DNA of 64,000 nucleotides. Source: Planctomycetaceae bacterium (lineage in GTDB: Bacteria; Planctomycetota; Phycisphaerae; UBA1845; UTPLA1). The position numbers and the translations under genes are program-made. The DNA lies in the NCBI GenBank assembly GCA_006969385.1, contig CP030884.1, positions 186,001 to 250,000 of the forward strand, written 5' to 3'. The first letter of the stretch is position 1, and every line of letters starts with the position of its first letter. The notes under the pieces are model-generated. The model had not been told where the DNA came from, searched no databases, and was given only the letters and a program-made list of their open reading frames with translations. Below are positions 54,701 through 62,932 of this stretch, one piece after another.

Positions 54701-55141
54701 ATGAACGTGCGCGACGCCCTACAACAACGCCTTCGCAAAAAGATGATGCGGATGCGCGAAACGCTCGAACGCTTTAATGACGAATCCGCCGAAGCCCAGA
54801 TGGTCGGCCCTCATTGGAACGTGCGCGATCTCGTCGGTCACTTCGTCTTTTGGACGACCGAAAGCGCCGCCCAGATGCCGACCATCGCTAAGGGCGGCAA
54901 GCCGCCGGCATATGACCTGAAGCGCGTGAACGACGACGTTTATAAAAAGAATCGTCGCATGTCATACGTGATGCTGCTGCCGCAATTGCGCACGGCCGAA
55001 GATAAACTGCTCGACACGCTCGGCCGAATGCCCGCCGATCAACTCGTCGGCGACACGCCGCTGCGCGAATGGGTCGAACTGCAGCCGGATCATTACGACC
55101 ATCATTGGCCGGGATTAAAGAAAGCCGCCGAAGCGCTTTAG
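54701..55141 (+). CDS. DinB/DfsB-like four-helix protein
   Basis: A 146-aa cytoplasmic protein, all helical: MNVRDALQQRLRKKMMRMRE, then GPHWNVRDLVGHFVFWTTES, MLLPQLRTAEDKLLDTLGRM and DHYDHHWPGLKKAAEAL. The placement of His in 'W(N/S)xxDxxGHxxxW' and 'HYxxHxxxL' fits the DinB/ClbS-DfsB superfamily, whose members bind a metal or act as thiol transferases or genotoxin-resistance proteins. AAGG lies about eight nt before the ATG. Specific reaction unknown. Confidence 0.7.
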   Translation: MNVRDALQQRLRKKMMRMRETLERFNDESAEAQMVGPHWNVRDLVGHFVFWTTESAAQMPTIAKGGKPPAYDLKRVNDDVYKKNRRMSYVMLLPQLRTAEDKLLDTLGRMPADQLVGDTPLREWVELQPDHYDHHWPGLKKAAEAL

Positions 55142-55657
55142 ATTCGCAACGCGATACGAGTTTATCCCACGGGCGCCCATCCGTTCACGGGTGCCACATC
55201 CTTCGCGCCAGCGAAGGGTGGGGGATCAACAGCGCCGAGAAACCAACCTCGCGCGTCGTCGAGGTTAGCCAACGGCCATTGGCCGATGGCTAAGTGAACA
55301 ACAATTAGCTTTCATTCTCGTTTTTCAAAGTATGGGTGCACCGGCGCTCTAAGGGTTGTGGGACATTCACGCGCGAACGCGCCGCTCGTAACACCGCGTC
55401 AGACCCCCTCAACCACATCCCCCCAACCTTACCGGCCCATTCCGACACCGCCCGTTGGCAAATTATCAGACACACAGCCCGGAGAACCCCTAAAACCGCT
55501 CGACGCCCGACGGTCAACCGGCCTACTATTGGTATCCGAAATCCTGCGGTCGCGCGGTATCATTCCGGCGCGGCGGGCTACGCAACACCAAACATCAAAG
55601 TTCTCGCAAAGTCACCCTGCGTTTTCGTTGAACAGCCAGCAGACGGGGCAAAGCAGC
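55142..55657. other. Intergenic region with inverted composite repeat
   Basis: A G/C-rich dyad near 55155-55230 and the inverted composite repeat at 55262-55364 fill the first half. The second half is the leader of the malectin surface-protein gene. No gene is supported, although the malectin frame stays open back to 55358. Confidence 0.5.
55262..55364 (-). repeat. Composite repeat B/C, copy 2 (inverted)
   Basis: Read on the minus strand it begins GTCCCACAACCCTTAGAGCG and ends TTCACTTAGCCATCGGCCAA then TGGCCGTTGG, matching the order and much of the sequence of 30722-30830. Confidence 0.55.
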
Positions 55658-57103
55658 ATGAATCGACATATCCACATCTATCTCGCCGCGCTCGCCCTAA
55701 TCGCGACGACGACTGCCGCGCCGGCGCAGGTGATATACCGTATCAATTGCGGTGGTCCGAATTATCTCGATATCAACGGCAATACGTGGACCAGCGATTC
55801 GGTCGAAGGCTTCTTCAACACGGGTGAGTCTTTCCCCAACGGCGGGCCCGACCCGACGCTCGAAATCGAAAACACCGACCTCGACGCCATTTATCGCTCG
55901 CACCGCTTCGAGCGCCCGGCCAATCCACCCAATATGATTTACGCCCTGCCCGTCGATCCCGGCTTCTACAGCGTGCGTTTGCACTTTGCAGATATCTTCT
56001 GGGGGCAGGAGGGCCGCCGCCGATTCAGCGTCGACCTCGAAGGCGAATCGGTGCTCGTCAACTACGACATCGTCGGCGCGACCGGCGGTCGCAACATCGC
56101 GGATGTGCGACAGTTCGTCACGCAGATCGTCGATGGCGATCCGACGTTGGATATCGAGTTCATTCACGGCCCCGTCGATAACCCACTGATTAGCGCCATC
56201 GAAGTCGAGTCGATCCCGCCCGCGCCGATCATCATGCAAGGCGATACTGCTGAACTGAGCGTTACGAAAAATTCGACGTGCGGCCTTAGCGCCAATCGCT
56301 TGCAACTCGATGCCGTCGATCCCGATACCGATATTGCGACGCTCGTGTGGTCGGTCGATACCGAACCGGCGCTGGGAACCGTTAGCTTTATCAACGATCA
56401 AGCAACGGGCGGCACCGTCATCGTGTGTTACACGCCCGAGACGAATCAGGTGACCGACGACGCATTCACGTTGGTGGTGAGCGATGGTTCGGTCAGTAGC
56501 GATGATGACTTTATCGATGTGATCGTCACGCTGGTCGACAATACGCCGCCCGCGCTTACGTGCCCCGCCGACCTAACGGTCAATGCCGATGCCGTCATCA
56601 CGCCAGACGCCACCGGCATGCCGACGGCGACGGACGACTTCCCCGGTATGGTTGACATCAGCATGACCGACACGGTACTTACCGCCGCGTGTCCGAACGC
56701 ATTGCAAGTCCGCCGCACGTGGCGCGCGATGGATGCTACCGGTAATATGGCCCAGTGCGTGCAGCGCATTTTCGTGCGCGACAACGATCGCGATGGCGAC
56801 GGCATGCTCGATTGCGAAGACGCCGACCCGGATGTGCCCGCCGTGGAGCCGGGCAACGACGGGGATGGAAATGGTGGCGATGGCTCCAATGGTGGCGGTG
56901 GCGGAAATGGAAATGGCAACGACACCGATGGCGACGGCAACCCCGATACCGACGGCGGCACCGGCGGCGGCGTGTTTATCGATCCGATCACCGGCCTGCC
57001 CATCAGCGACGCCGGCGGTTGCTGCGGCGGCGGCGCACCTGCGGCGACGCCGTTGCTGTTGTTGGGGTTCCGGCGACGGCGGCGTTCTTCGCTACGACGG
57101 TAA
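55658..57103 (+). CDS. Malectin-domain surface protein with Cys/hydrophobic/Arg C-terminal tail
   Basis: A 481-aa exported protein. The signal is MNRHIHIYLAALALIATTTAAPA. Residues about 25-185 are a malectin-like carbohydrate-binding domain (VIYRINCGGPNYLDINGNTW, YSVRLHFADIFWGQEGRRRF, NPLISAIEVESI). A cadherin/VCBS-like domain (LDAVDPDTDIATLVWSVDT) and a HYR domain (PALTCPADLTVNADA, WRAMDATGNMAQC) follow. A Gly/Asn/Asp linker leads to the tail AGGCCGGGAPAATPLLLLGF plus RRRRRSSLRR, a short Cys/hydrophobic/Arg sorting-type signal. The start at 55658 opens the signal peptide. Its 3' end overlaps the convergent hydrolase by 12 bp. Confidence 0.82.
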   Translation: MNRHIHIYLAALALIATTTAAPAQVIYRINCGGPNYLDINGNTWTSDSVEGFFNTGESFPNGGPDPTLEIENTDLDAIYRSHRFERPANPPNMIYALPVDPGFYSVRLHFADIFWGQEGRRRFSVDLEGESVLVNYDIVGATGGRNIADVRQFVTQIVDGDPTLDIEFIHGPVDNPLISAIEVESIPPAPIIMQGDTAELSVTKNSTCGLSANRLQLDAVDPDTDIATLVWSVDTEPALGTVSFINDQATGGTVIVCYTPETNQVTDDAFTLVVSDGSVSSDDDFIDVIVTLVDNTPPALTCPADLTVNADAVITPDATGMPTATDDFPGMVDISMTDTVLTAACPNALQVRRTWRAMDATGNMAQCVQRIFVRDNDRDGDGMLDCEDADPDVPAVEPGNDGDGNGGDGSNGGGGGNGNGNDTDGDGNPDTDGGTGGGVFIDPITGLPISDAGGCCGGGAPAATPLLLLGFRRRRRSSLRR

Positions 57104-58771
57104 TCTCTTCGCCGGTTGATCCATTCCATTCTGATGCAACACCAACCCCGTGACCTTGCCGTCGGCATCCATCTGAAACGTGACGGCGGCCTCGACCACT
57201 TTGTAGAAAAAGCGCGTCTTCGATTCGGCGTACACGGGAAAGCGCGGCTGGCCCGTGATCTGAATCGTCAGTTGCTCGCCTTCGACTTGCACGTCAAACA
57301 CCGCGCCGGGTGCCAATTCATACTTGCCGACGTATTGCTTTAGCGTGGCAACGTCGACGTCAACTTCTTTCGGCGGCTCAGGCGGTTGAAAATCGGGACC
57401 GGCACGCTCGAAGGTTTGCACCGCGCCATTCTGATGGAGCTTTACGCGCGCATACGGGCCGTCGCCGTCGCGCTCGAAGTGCAATTCGGCATCGACGATG
57501 CGATAGAAAAACTCCGTCTTGGTACGCGGGAAGATTTGCACGGCCTCCTGGCCCGTTAGCTTGGCGAAGATGCGGCTGCCTTCGCGCGTGATCTGAAATC
57601 GCGTCGACGGATTGAGGATGTACCAACCGACGTAATCCTCCGCTTCCGCCTCCGTTAGCTCGATCGAGCGCCGCACCTCCGGCAACGAATACTGCGGTTC
57701 AAGCAAATGCAAGCCGATGACATCGATATCCTGCGTTGAGTTCGCCAGCACCACCACGCCTTGCTTTTTATCCAACCGAAAACCGGCAAACGAATGGAAG
57801 CCGCCGGTGCCGCCGTTGTGCCAGATGATTTCCGCACCGTGTTCGTTCCACACGTGCCAACCGAGAGCCACCTGCAAATTGGGCACGCCGGTATCCGTAC
57901 GCGGCGCGCAGGCCATCTTCATCGCATCGCTCAACTCGCAGTCTTTTATACCCAGATTGAAATTGGCAAAGCGCAGCACATCCCGCGCCGTGGAATTGAT
58001 CGCACCGCAACCTGCCAAGGCGTTAAAGCCCCAATGGTCAACCTTGCGACCATTCGCGTGACCATCGGCAAAGCGCTTTGCCTGTTCGCCATCGAGCGTC
58101 AACCGCGTATCGCCAAGTTCGAGCGGCTTTGCCAAACGTTCGACGAGCAGTTGCTCGTATGAGTCTTTGCCGTCGATGCGCGCCAACAGCGAACCCAACA
58201 AACCCGTCGCATAATTGGAGTATTCGTATTCGCTGCCGATATCGCGTTGCAGTTCGACCGACTGGAGAAACTCGTACATCCGCTTCGGTGTGTAATCGAC
58301 GAAGGGATCGTTGGGATCTGCAGGCGCGAAGTTATCCGGCATGCGGGGCAAGCCCGACCGATGGTTGGCCAGATGCCGTAGCGTGATTGACTTACCGTCG
58401 CGCGTGGGTGCCGTCACACCATCGGGCAGATATTTTTGAATCGGATCGTCGAGTTGGCATTTGCCTTCCTTGACCAGTTGGCACAGCAACGTTGCGGTAT
58501 AGGCCTTCGAGATCGAGCCGATTTCGAAAATCGTTTTGCGATCGACCGGCTTACCGTCGTACGTCATGTCGCCATAAGCCCAGAACGTCGGCCCCGATTC
58601 ATCGAGCAAGCCGATCACGATGCCCGGGCAAATGCCTTCATCGACGATGGCCTTTACGCAATCTTTCACGTCGCTCGGAATCGTCGGCGCGGCATGAACC
58701 GGCAACGAATTCGCGGCGACAGCCACGACAACCAACAACACGCACACCCGGCGCAGCAGACAACCTGACAT
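57092..58771 (-). CDS. Class C beta-lactamase-fold serine hydrolase with two DUF3471-like domains
   Basis: An exported 559-aa protein (signal MSGCLLRRVCVLLVVVAVAANSLPVHA). The serine-hydrolase fold carries SISK at residues 86-89 (Ser86 nucleophile), the Tyr motif YEYSNYATGLLG, and WHNGGTGGF in the HxG position. Two tandem C-terminal modules resemble DUF3471 lipocalin-like domains: YVGWYILNPSTRFQITREG and YVGKYELAPGAVFDVQVEG, each ending in LHQNG. Relatives are esterases or D-amino-acid peptidases more often than antibiotic-resistance enzymes. AAAGGG precedes the ATG at 58771. Confidence 0.88.
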   Translation of the reverse strand: MSGCLLRRVCVLLVVVAVAANSLPVHAAPTIPSDVKDCVKAIVDEGICPGIVIGLLDESGPTFWAYGDMTYDGKPVDRKTIFEIGSISKAYTATLLCQLVKEGKCQLDDPIQKYLPDGVTAPTRDGKSITLRHLANHRSGLPRMPDNFAPADPNDPFVDYTPKRMYEFLQSVELQRDIGSEYEYSNYATGLLGSLLARIDGKDSYEQLLVERLAKPLELGDTRLTLDGEQAKRFADGHANGRKVDHWGFNALAGCGAINSTARDVLRFANFNLGIKDCELSDAMKMACAPRTDTGVPNLQVALGWHVWNEHGAEIIWHNGGTGGFHSFAGFRLDKKQGVVVLANSTQDIDVIGLHLLEPQYSLPEVRRSIELTEAEAEDYVGWYILNPSTRFQITREGSRIFAKLTGQEAVQIFPRTKTEFFYRIVDAELHFERDGDGPYARVKLHQNGAVQTFERAGPDFQPPEPPKEVDVDVATLKQYVGKYELAPGAVFDVQVEGEQLTIQITGQPRFPVYAESKTRFFYKVVEAAVTFQMDADGKVTGLVLHQNGMDQPAKRLPS

Positions 58772-58968
58772 ATGAACCCTTTCAATATGGTTGATGTTCG
58801 TGGTGGCCGAATCGAACACGACGGCCATGCCGCCCTAGGCAATAGAACGCCGGCGAGCCCCCTGTCTCACGGATTTGTCGTCGATGATGGTACGCGTAGG
58901 CGGTGCGTTAACCCGTTTCAATCTGCGAAATACCGGTGCGACGCCGAGTGGGTGCTAGAGCAGATCTC

Positions 58969-59126
58969 ACTTCATCGTAGCGTCGCAATCAATTTCGTAG
59001 CCCCGGAGGGGCGCGGGTAGAAAGCCATGGATGTAGCGGCGCTAGCCGCGCAATCCATGGTCTAAGTTGCACTTGCTTCTTGAACCGCGGCAGCGGTGTA
59101 GGTACCCACGTCCCCTACCGGGGCTC
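58969..59126 (+). repeat. Interspersed repeat A, copy 2
   Basis: Alignable from end to end with 16302-16459, including CGTCGCAATC, AGCCCCGGA.GGGGCG, AAAGCCATGGATG, the GCGGCGCTAGCCGC hairpin core and GGTGTAGGT.CC. Same orientation as copy 1. Confidence 0.8.
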
Positions 59127-59175
59127 AAACTCCTTGCATTCGATTACCCTGGATTGCGCTCATACCCGCCTCCCT

Positions 59176-59195
59176 CACCGGCGAGACGCCGATGC
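59176..59195 (+). repeat. Hairpin repeat CACCGGCGAGACGCCGATGC, copy 2
   Basis: Identical over 20 bp to the reverse complement of 8712-8731. Confidence 0.6.
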
Positions 59196-59232
59196 TCCCC
59201 AAAAGTTGTCACTACCCGAAATCTATCGCAAC

Positions 59233-59261
59233 GTGACAACCGACAACTTCGATTCTACAAT
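59233..59261 (+). promoter_or_regulatory. Sigma70-type promoter, probably for ssrA
   Basis: GTGACA (59233-59238) and TACAAT (59256-59261) with exactly 17 bp between. Transcription from about 59268 would give a precursor with about 130 nt of 5' leader before the mature tmRNA end. Confidence 0.6.
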
Positions 59262-59398
59262 GAATCGATTCGCCAGAATTGCGACGGCGACGAGCATGCG
59301 TTGCGGCACGTCAAACGGCCGAACGCTTCGGTCGACGGCTAACACCTGCCCTACCGATGGCTACTTCGTCGTTTACGCAACTTGGCGAACCCTGTATC

Positions 59399-59745
59399 GG
59401 GGGCGATCTGGTTTCGACCGGGCAACCTGACGGTATGGTGGCGTGTCGAGGTTGTCAGGAGGCCTCGTAAATCACCTGGCACCATGTTTAGTTGGCAATA
59501 ACTTTGCCCTTGCAGCCTAAGTAGCTGCACGTTGAACCGCTGACGCCTGTTAAGCGGGGAGACGCCTATCAGCAGGCTGGCCGCGTCGGGTCGCTCGGTC
59601 GCGACGCGGTGAGAAATTACCGAGCTGGACAAAGGCGTAGCCTGTCGATCGGCGACGCCCGCGTTGAGATTTAAAAGACCGACTACACACGTAGAGGCCA
59701 TATCTGAAGTGCTTTGGGACGCGGGTTCGATTCCCGCCGCCTCCA
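59399..59745 (+). ncRNA. ssrA: tmRNA (SsrA)
   Basis: A complete 347-nt transfer-messenger RNA. The 5' end GGGGGCGATCTGGTTTCGAC pairs with CGCCTCC at 59738-59744 to form a 7-bp tRNA-like acceptor (one G-U), with discriminator A59745 and no encoded CCA. The T arm GCGGG-TTCGATT-CCCGC lies at 59721-59737. GGCCTCGTAAA (59461-59471) matches the conserved segment upstream of the tag. The tag frame is GGC AAT AAC TTT GCC CTT GCA GCC TAA at 59494-59520, encoding GNNFALAA; the preceding TTTAGTT aligns with the UAGUC before the E. coli resume codon. It rescues stalled ribosomes with SmpB, tagging products for proteases such as Lon and ClpXP. Confidence 0.95.
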
Positions 59746-59770
59746 GTTTCTTGAGCCGGAATGGCCTAGC

Positions 59771-62700
59771 TTATGGTCGGTTCGTCACCCTGACCCGTAC
59801 ATATAGCGCCGGTATCACGATCAAATTTAAGAACGTCGCCGAAATCAGGCCGAATAGAATCACCATCGCCATCGGGTGCAGAATCTCCTTGCCCGGCTGG
59901 TCCGCGCCCAAGGCCAACGGTATCAGCGCTAGCGATGACGATAGCGCCGTCATCAAAATCGGCGCGACGCGCTCGCTTGCACCCTTCCGCACTGCAGCGC
60001 GTAGGTCGGTCACGCCCTCTTCTTCCATCAGATGGCGAATGTGCGAAACGATCAGAATGCCGTTGCGCACCGCAATGCCGAAGACCGACACGAAGCCGAT
60101 CAAAGATGCGACCGTGATAATGCCGCCGGCGAGATAAACTCCCAAGACGCCGCCGATCAGTGCCAAGGGAAGATTCGTCATCACCAACAGCGCATCGCGG
60201 CCCGAACCGAGCGCGACATGCAACAAAAATCCGATCATGATGATGACCACGATCGTGAGATAACCCAAACGACGATTGGTCTCGACCGCGCTCTCAAATT
60301 GGCCACCGTATTCGATGGAATATCCCGTGGGCAGGCTCACATCTTGCCGCACCGCCGCTTGAATATCGTCGACAACGCTCAATACGTCGCGCCCGCTGAC
60401 GTTACACATCACGACGATTTTGCGACGCACGTTTTCGCGGCTAATGAAGTTCGGGCTGGTGTCTTCATAAATGTTTGCCACACTCTTTAACGGCACCTTG
60501 GCACCATCACTAGTATCGAGCGGAAGGTTTTGCAATTCGTCGGTCGATAACGCGTTTGCCTCGTTGAGACGCATCATCAGGTCGTAAGCAATACGTCCTT
60601 CAAAGATTTCGCCGACACTGAACCCGCGACCGGCGGCGGACAGCACTTGCGAAAGATCGCGGGCGTGCAACCCGTTCCGCGCCATGGCCGGTCGATCGTA
60701 ATCCACACGCCAAGTCGGCACGCGCATCTGTTGTTCGGTGGAAAGATCGACGACGCCCTCGATGTTTTCGATCGCGCGTTCGATATCGCCCGCCGCGTCG
60801 CGCAGCGCATCCAAATCGTCACCGAAAACCTTGATCGCAATGCTGGCGCGTGTGCCGGAAAGCATGTGGTCGATGCGGTGTGAAATCGGTTGCCCAAACG
60901 TGGCTTGAATGCCCGGTACTGCCTCCAGATCGGCACGTAGCGCGGCTAAGAGTTCCGCGCGACTGCGCACGGGCTTGCCGATGCGAGTCGGTACCGACAT
61001 ATCGATGGTAAGGTCGATCTCACTGGCTTCCACGCCTTGCACGTGTTCGTCTTGCTCGGCCCGGCCGGTGCGCCGACCGATGGCGACGACTTCGGGTTGA
61101 CGCATCAGGCGTTCCTGTACGATCTGCGCTAACTGATCGCTTTGTTCCAGCGACGTGCCCGGCAGTGTAACGATGCCGACCACGAGCGCACCCTCGTTAA
61201 ATCCCGGCAAAAAGTCGCGCCCGGCGCGCACGCCGAAAACAACAGCGACGGCGAAAAGGATCACGCTTGGAATCGTCACAAGCAACGGATGACGCAGCGC
61301 GAAATCCAGCGGCGGATGGTAGAGGCGCTTACAAAGCCGCACCGCCGCGGGCTCGCGTTGCGATGTATCACCGCCCTGCTTGGTAAGCAAGTAATAACTC
61401 AGCGCCGGCGTCAACGTCAGCGCCACCATCAGCGAACTAACCAACGCCACGACAAACGCCACGCCGAGCGGCTGCAGCAAACGCCCTTCCACGCCGGTGA
61501 GAAAAAACAACGGACAAAACACCAGCACGATGATCAACGTCGCAAACACGATCGCTCCGCGCACCTCGACGCTGGCCCGATAGACGACATCGAGCACGTT
61601 GCGCTGCTCGGCCATCGGTCGCGCCGCGTTTTCGCGCAAACGCCGCACGATGTTCTCCACATCGATGATCGCATCATCAACCAGCATGCCCACGGCAATC
61701 GCCATACCGCCGAGCGTCATCGTGTTGATGCTGGCACCAAACGCCTTCAACACCAACACCGAGACCACCAAAGATACCGGTATCGCGCTGATCGTGATCA
61801 GACTCGGTCGCATGCTTCCCAGAAACACCAGCGCCACCAAAATGACCAAGATCGCGCCGTCGCGCAGGGCTTCGACGGTGTTATCGATCGATGTTTCGAT
61901 AAAGCGGGCTTGACGAAACAGGTCGGCGTTTAGCGTCATGCCCGCGGGCAACCCGGCTTGAATATCAGCCAGCGTTTGATCGAGACGGCCCGTCAGTTCG
62001 AGCGTGTTGGCCGTCGGTTGCTTCTGAATGGCAAATACCACGCCGCGCCTGTGAACCGGTTGCCAATCTTCGTCGCGCCACGATGAGGCGGCATCACCGC
62101 GCTTCAGTGCCGGGCCGATTTGCACCTTGCCCAATTCGCGCACACGCACCGGCACGCCGCCGCGCAGCGTCACAACAGTCGTTTCAATATCTTCGAGTTG
62201 TTCGACGCGACCGCGCCCTTGCACCACAAACTCCTGCCCGCCTTCGTTGAGAAAACCCGCCGAGACATTTTCATTGCCGTCGCGCAGGGCTTCGGCAACC
62301 TCGGCCAAACTGATGCTGTGCGACCACAGAGCGCTCGGATCGAGCACGACCTGATACTGTTTGGTATCGCCACCGATGAGCGTAACCTGCGACACACCGG
62401 GCTCAGCCAGCAAACGCCGACGAATATCGCGCGCCGCCACCGTTTGTAATTCAATGGAATCGTGACGATCGGAAGTGAGCGAGACGAACATGATCTCGCC
62501 CATGATCGACGAAATCGGTGCCAATGCCGGTGCTTCGACCTGTTCCGGCAGCGCATCGGCCGCGCCCGCCAGCCGCTCGGTCACGGTTTGCCGGGCGCGA
62601 TAAATGTCGGTACCCCATTCAAACTCAACCCATATCACGGCGATACCGACGGCCGTCGCCGAGCGCACGCGCCGCACACCGGCGGCACCGTTCACAGCCG

Positions 62701-62911
62701 ATTCCAGCGGAAACGTCACCAGCGTTTCCATCTCTTCGGCGGCCATGCCGCGTCCCTCGACCAACACCGTCACCGTCGGTGCCGTTAGGTCGGGAAAGAC
62801 ATCAACAGGCATCGTCGTCGTAAAGTACCCGCCGATCCCGAGCAGGGTGAGACTCACCACCACCACTGCGAGGCGGTTGTCGAGCGACCATTGAATCAAT
62901 CGGTTCAACAT
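59771..62911 (-). CDS. Heavy-metal efflux RND pump (CusA/CzcA family)
   Basis: A 1046-aa inner-membrane proton-driven pump. The N-terminal helix LAVVVVSLTLLGIGGYFTTT is followed by MPVDVFPDLTAPTVTVLVEG, the typical HME-RND opening. MTLGGMAIAVGMLVDDAIID is the TM4 proton-relay segment with its Asp pair. The second half repeats the fold, with VASLIGFVSVFGIAVRNGIL and ALIPLALGADQPGKEILHPM. Length and 12-helix layout are normal. Substrates in this family are Cu+/Ag+ or Co2+/Zn2+/Cd2+; a specific metal is not assigned. The adaptor gene lies 21 bp upstream on the same strand, so the two form an operon. No outer-membrane factor is inside the window. Confidence 0.93.
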   Translation of the reverse strand: MLNRLIQWSLDNRLAVVVVSLTLLGIGGYFTTTMPVDVFPDLTAPTVTVLVEGRGMAAEEMETLVTFPLESAVNGAAGVRRVRSATAVGIAVIWVEFEWGTDIYRARQTVTERLAGAADALPEQVEAPALAPISSIMGEIMFVSLTSDRHDSIELQTVAARDIRRRLLAEPGVSQVTLIGGDTKQYQVVLDPSALWSHSISLAEVAEALRDGNENVSAGFLNEGGQEFVVQGRGRVEQLEDIETTVVTLRGGVPVRVRELGKVQIGPALKRGDAASSWRDEDWQPVHRRGVVFAIQKQPTANTLELTGRLDQTLADIQAGLPAGMTLNADLFRQARFIETSIDNTVEALRDGAILVILVALVFLGSMRPSLITISAIPVSLVVSVLVLKAFGASINTMTLGGMAIAVGMLVDDAIIDVENIVRRLRENAARPMAEQRNVLDVVYRASVEVRGAIVFATLIIVLVFCPLFFLTGVEGRLLQPLGVAFVVALVSSLMVALTLTPALSYYLLTKQGGDTSQREPAAVRLCKRLYHPPLDFALRHPLLVTIPSVILFAVAVVFGVRAGRDFLPGFNEGALVVGIVTLPGTSLEQSDQLAQIVQERLMRQPEVVAIGRRTGRAEQDEHVQGVEASEIDLTIDMSVPTRIGKPVRSRAELLAALRADLEAVPGIQATFGQPISHRIDHMLSGTRASIAIKVFGDDLDALRDAAGDIERAIENIEGVVDLSTEQQMRVPTWRVDYDRPAMARNGLHARDLSQVLSAAGRGFSVGEIFEGRIAYDLMMRLNEANALSTDELQNLPLDTSDGAKVPLKSVANIYEDTSPNFISRENVRRKIVVMCNVSGRDVLSVVDDIQAAVRQDVSLPTGYSIEYGGQFESAVETNRRLGYLTIVVIIMIGFLLHVALGSGRDALLVMTNLPLALIGGVLGVYLAGGIITVASLIGFVSVFGIAVRNGILIVSHIRHLMEEEGVTDLRAAVRKGASERVAPILMTALSSSLALIPLALGADQPGKEILHPMAMVILFGLISATFLNLIVIPALYVRVRVTNRP

Positions 62912-62932
62912 TGTGCGATCCCTCGACGTGAA

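Larger units (their letters stand above)
58772..59232. other. Gene-free interval upstream of the tmRNA gene
   Basis: Contains repeat A copy 2 (58969-59126) and the 20-bp hairpin repeat copy 2 (59176-59195). Short frames here are repeat shadows. No protein gene is supported. Confidence 0.6.

Noticed and set aside
55590..55657. Leader of the malectin gene resembles parts of a c-di-GMP-I (GEMM) riboswitch (CGCAAAGTCA ... CAGCCAGCAGACGGGG)
   Set aside because: The scattered matches are suggestive, but the stem joining the CAAAC-like and CGCAAAG segments does not pair and the tetraloop-receptor parts are not identifiable. A covariance-model search would decide.
57092..58771. Calling the serine hydrolase an antibiotic-resistance beta-lactamase
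   Set aside because: The SxxK/YxN fold is shared by many esterases and peptidases, and the two C-terminal DUF3471-like domains point to that wider family; resistance is unsupported.
59479..59520. Longer tmRNA tag frame starting at GCA (13 residues, A-P-C-L-V-G-N-N-F-A-L-A-A)
   Set aside because: Alignment of the bases before the resume codon with E. coli ssrA places the start at GGC (59494). The longer frame is kept only as an alternative.
59067..59701. Short frames within and around 59.1-59.7 kb
   Set aside because: They overlap repeat A, the hairpin repeat and the tmRNA; none has coding features.
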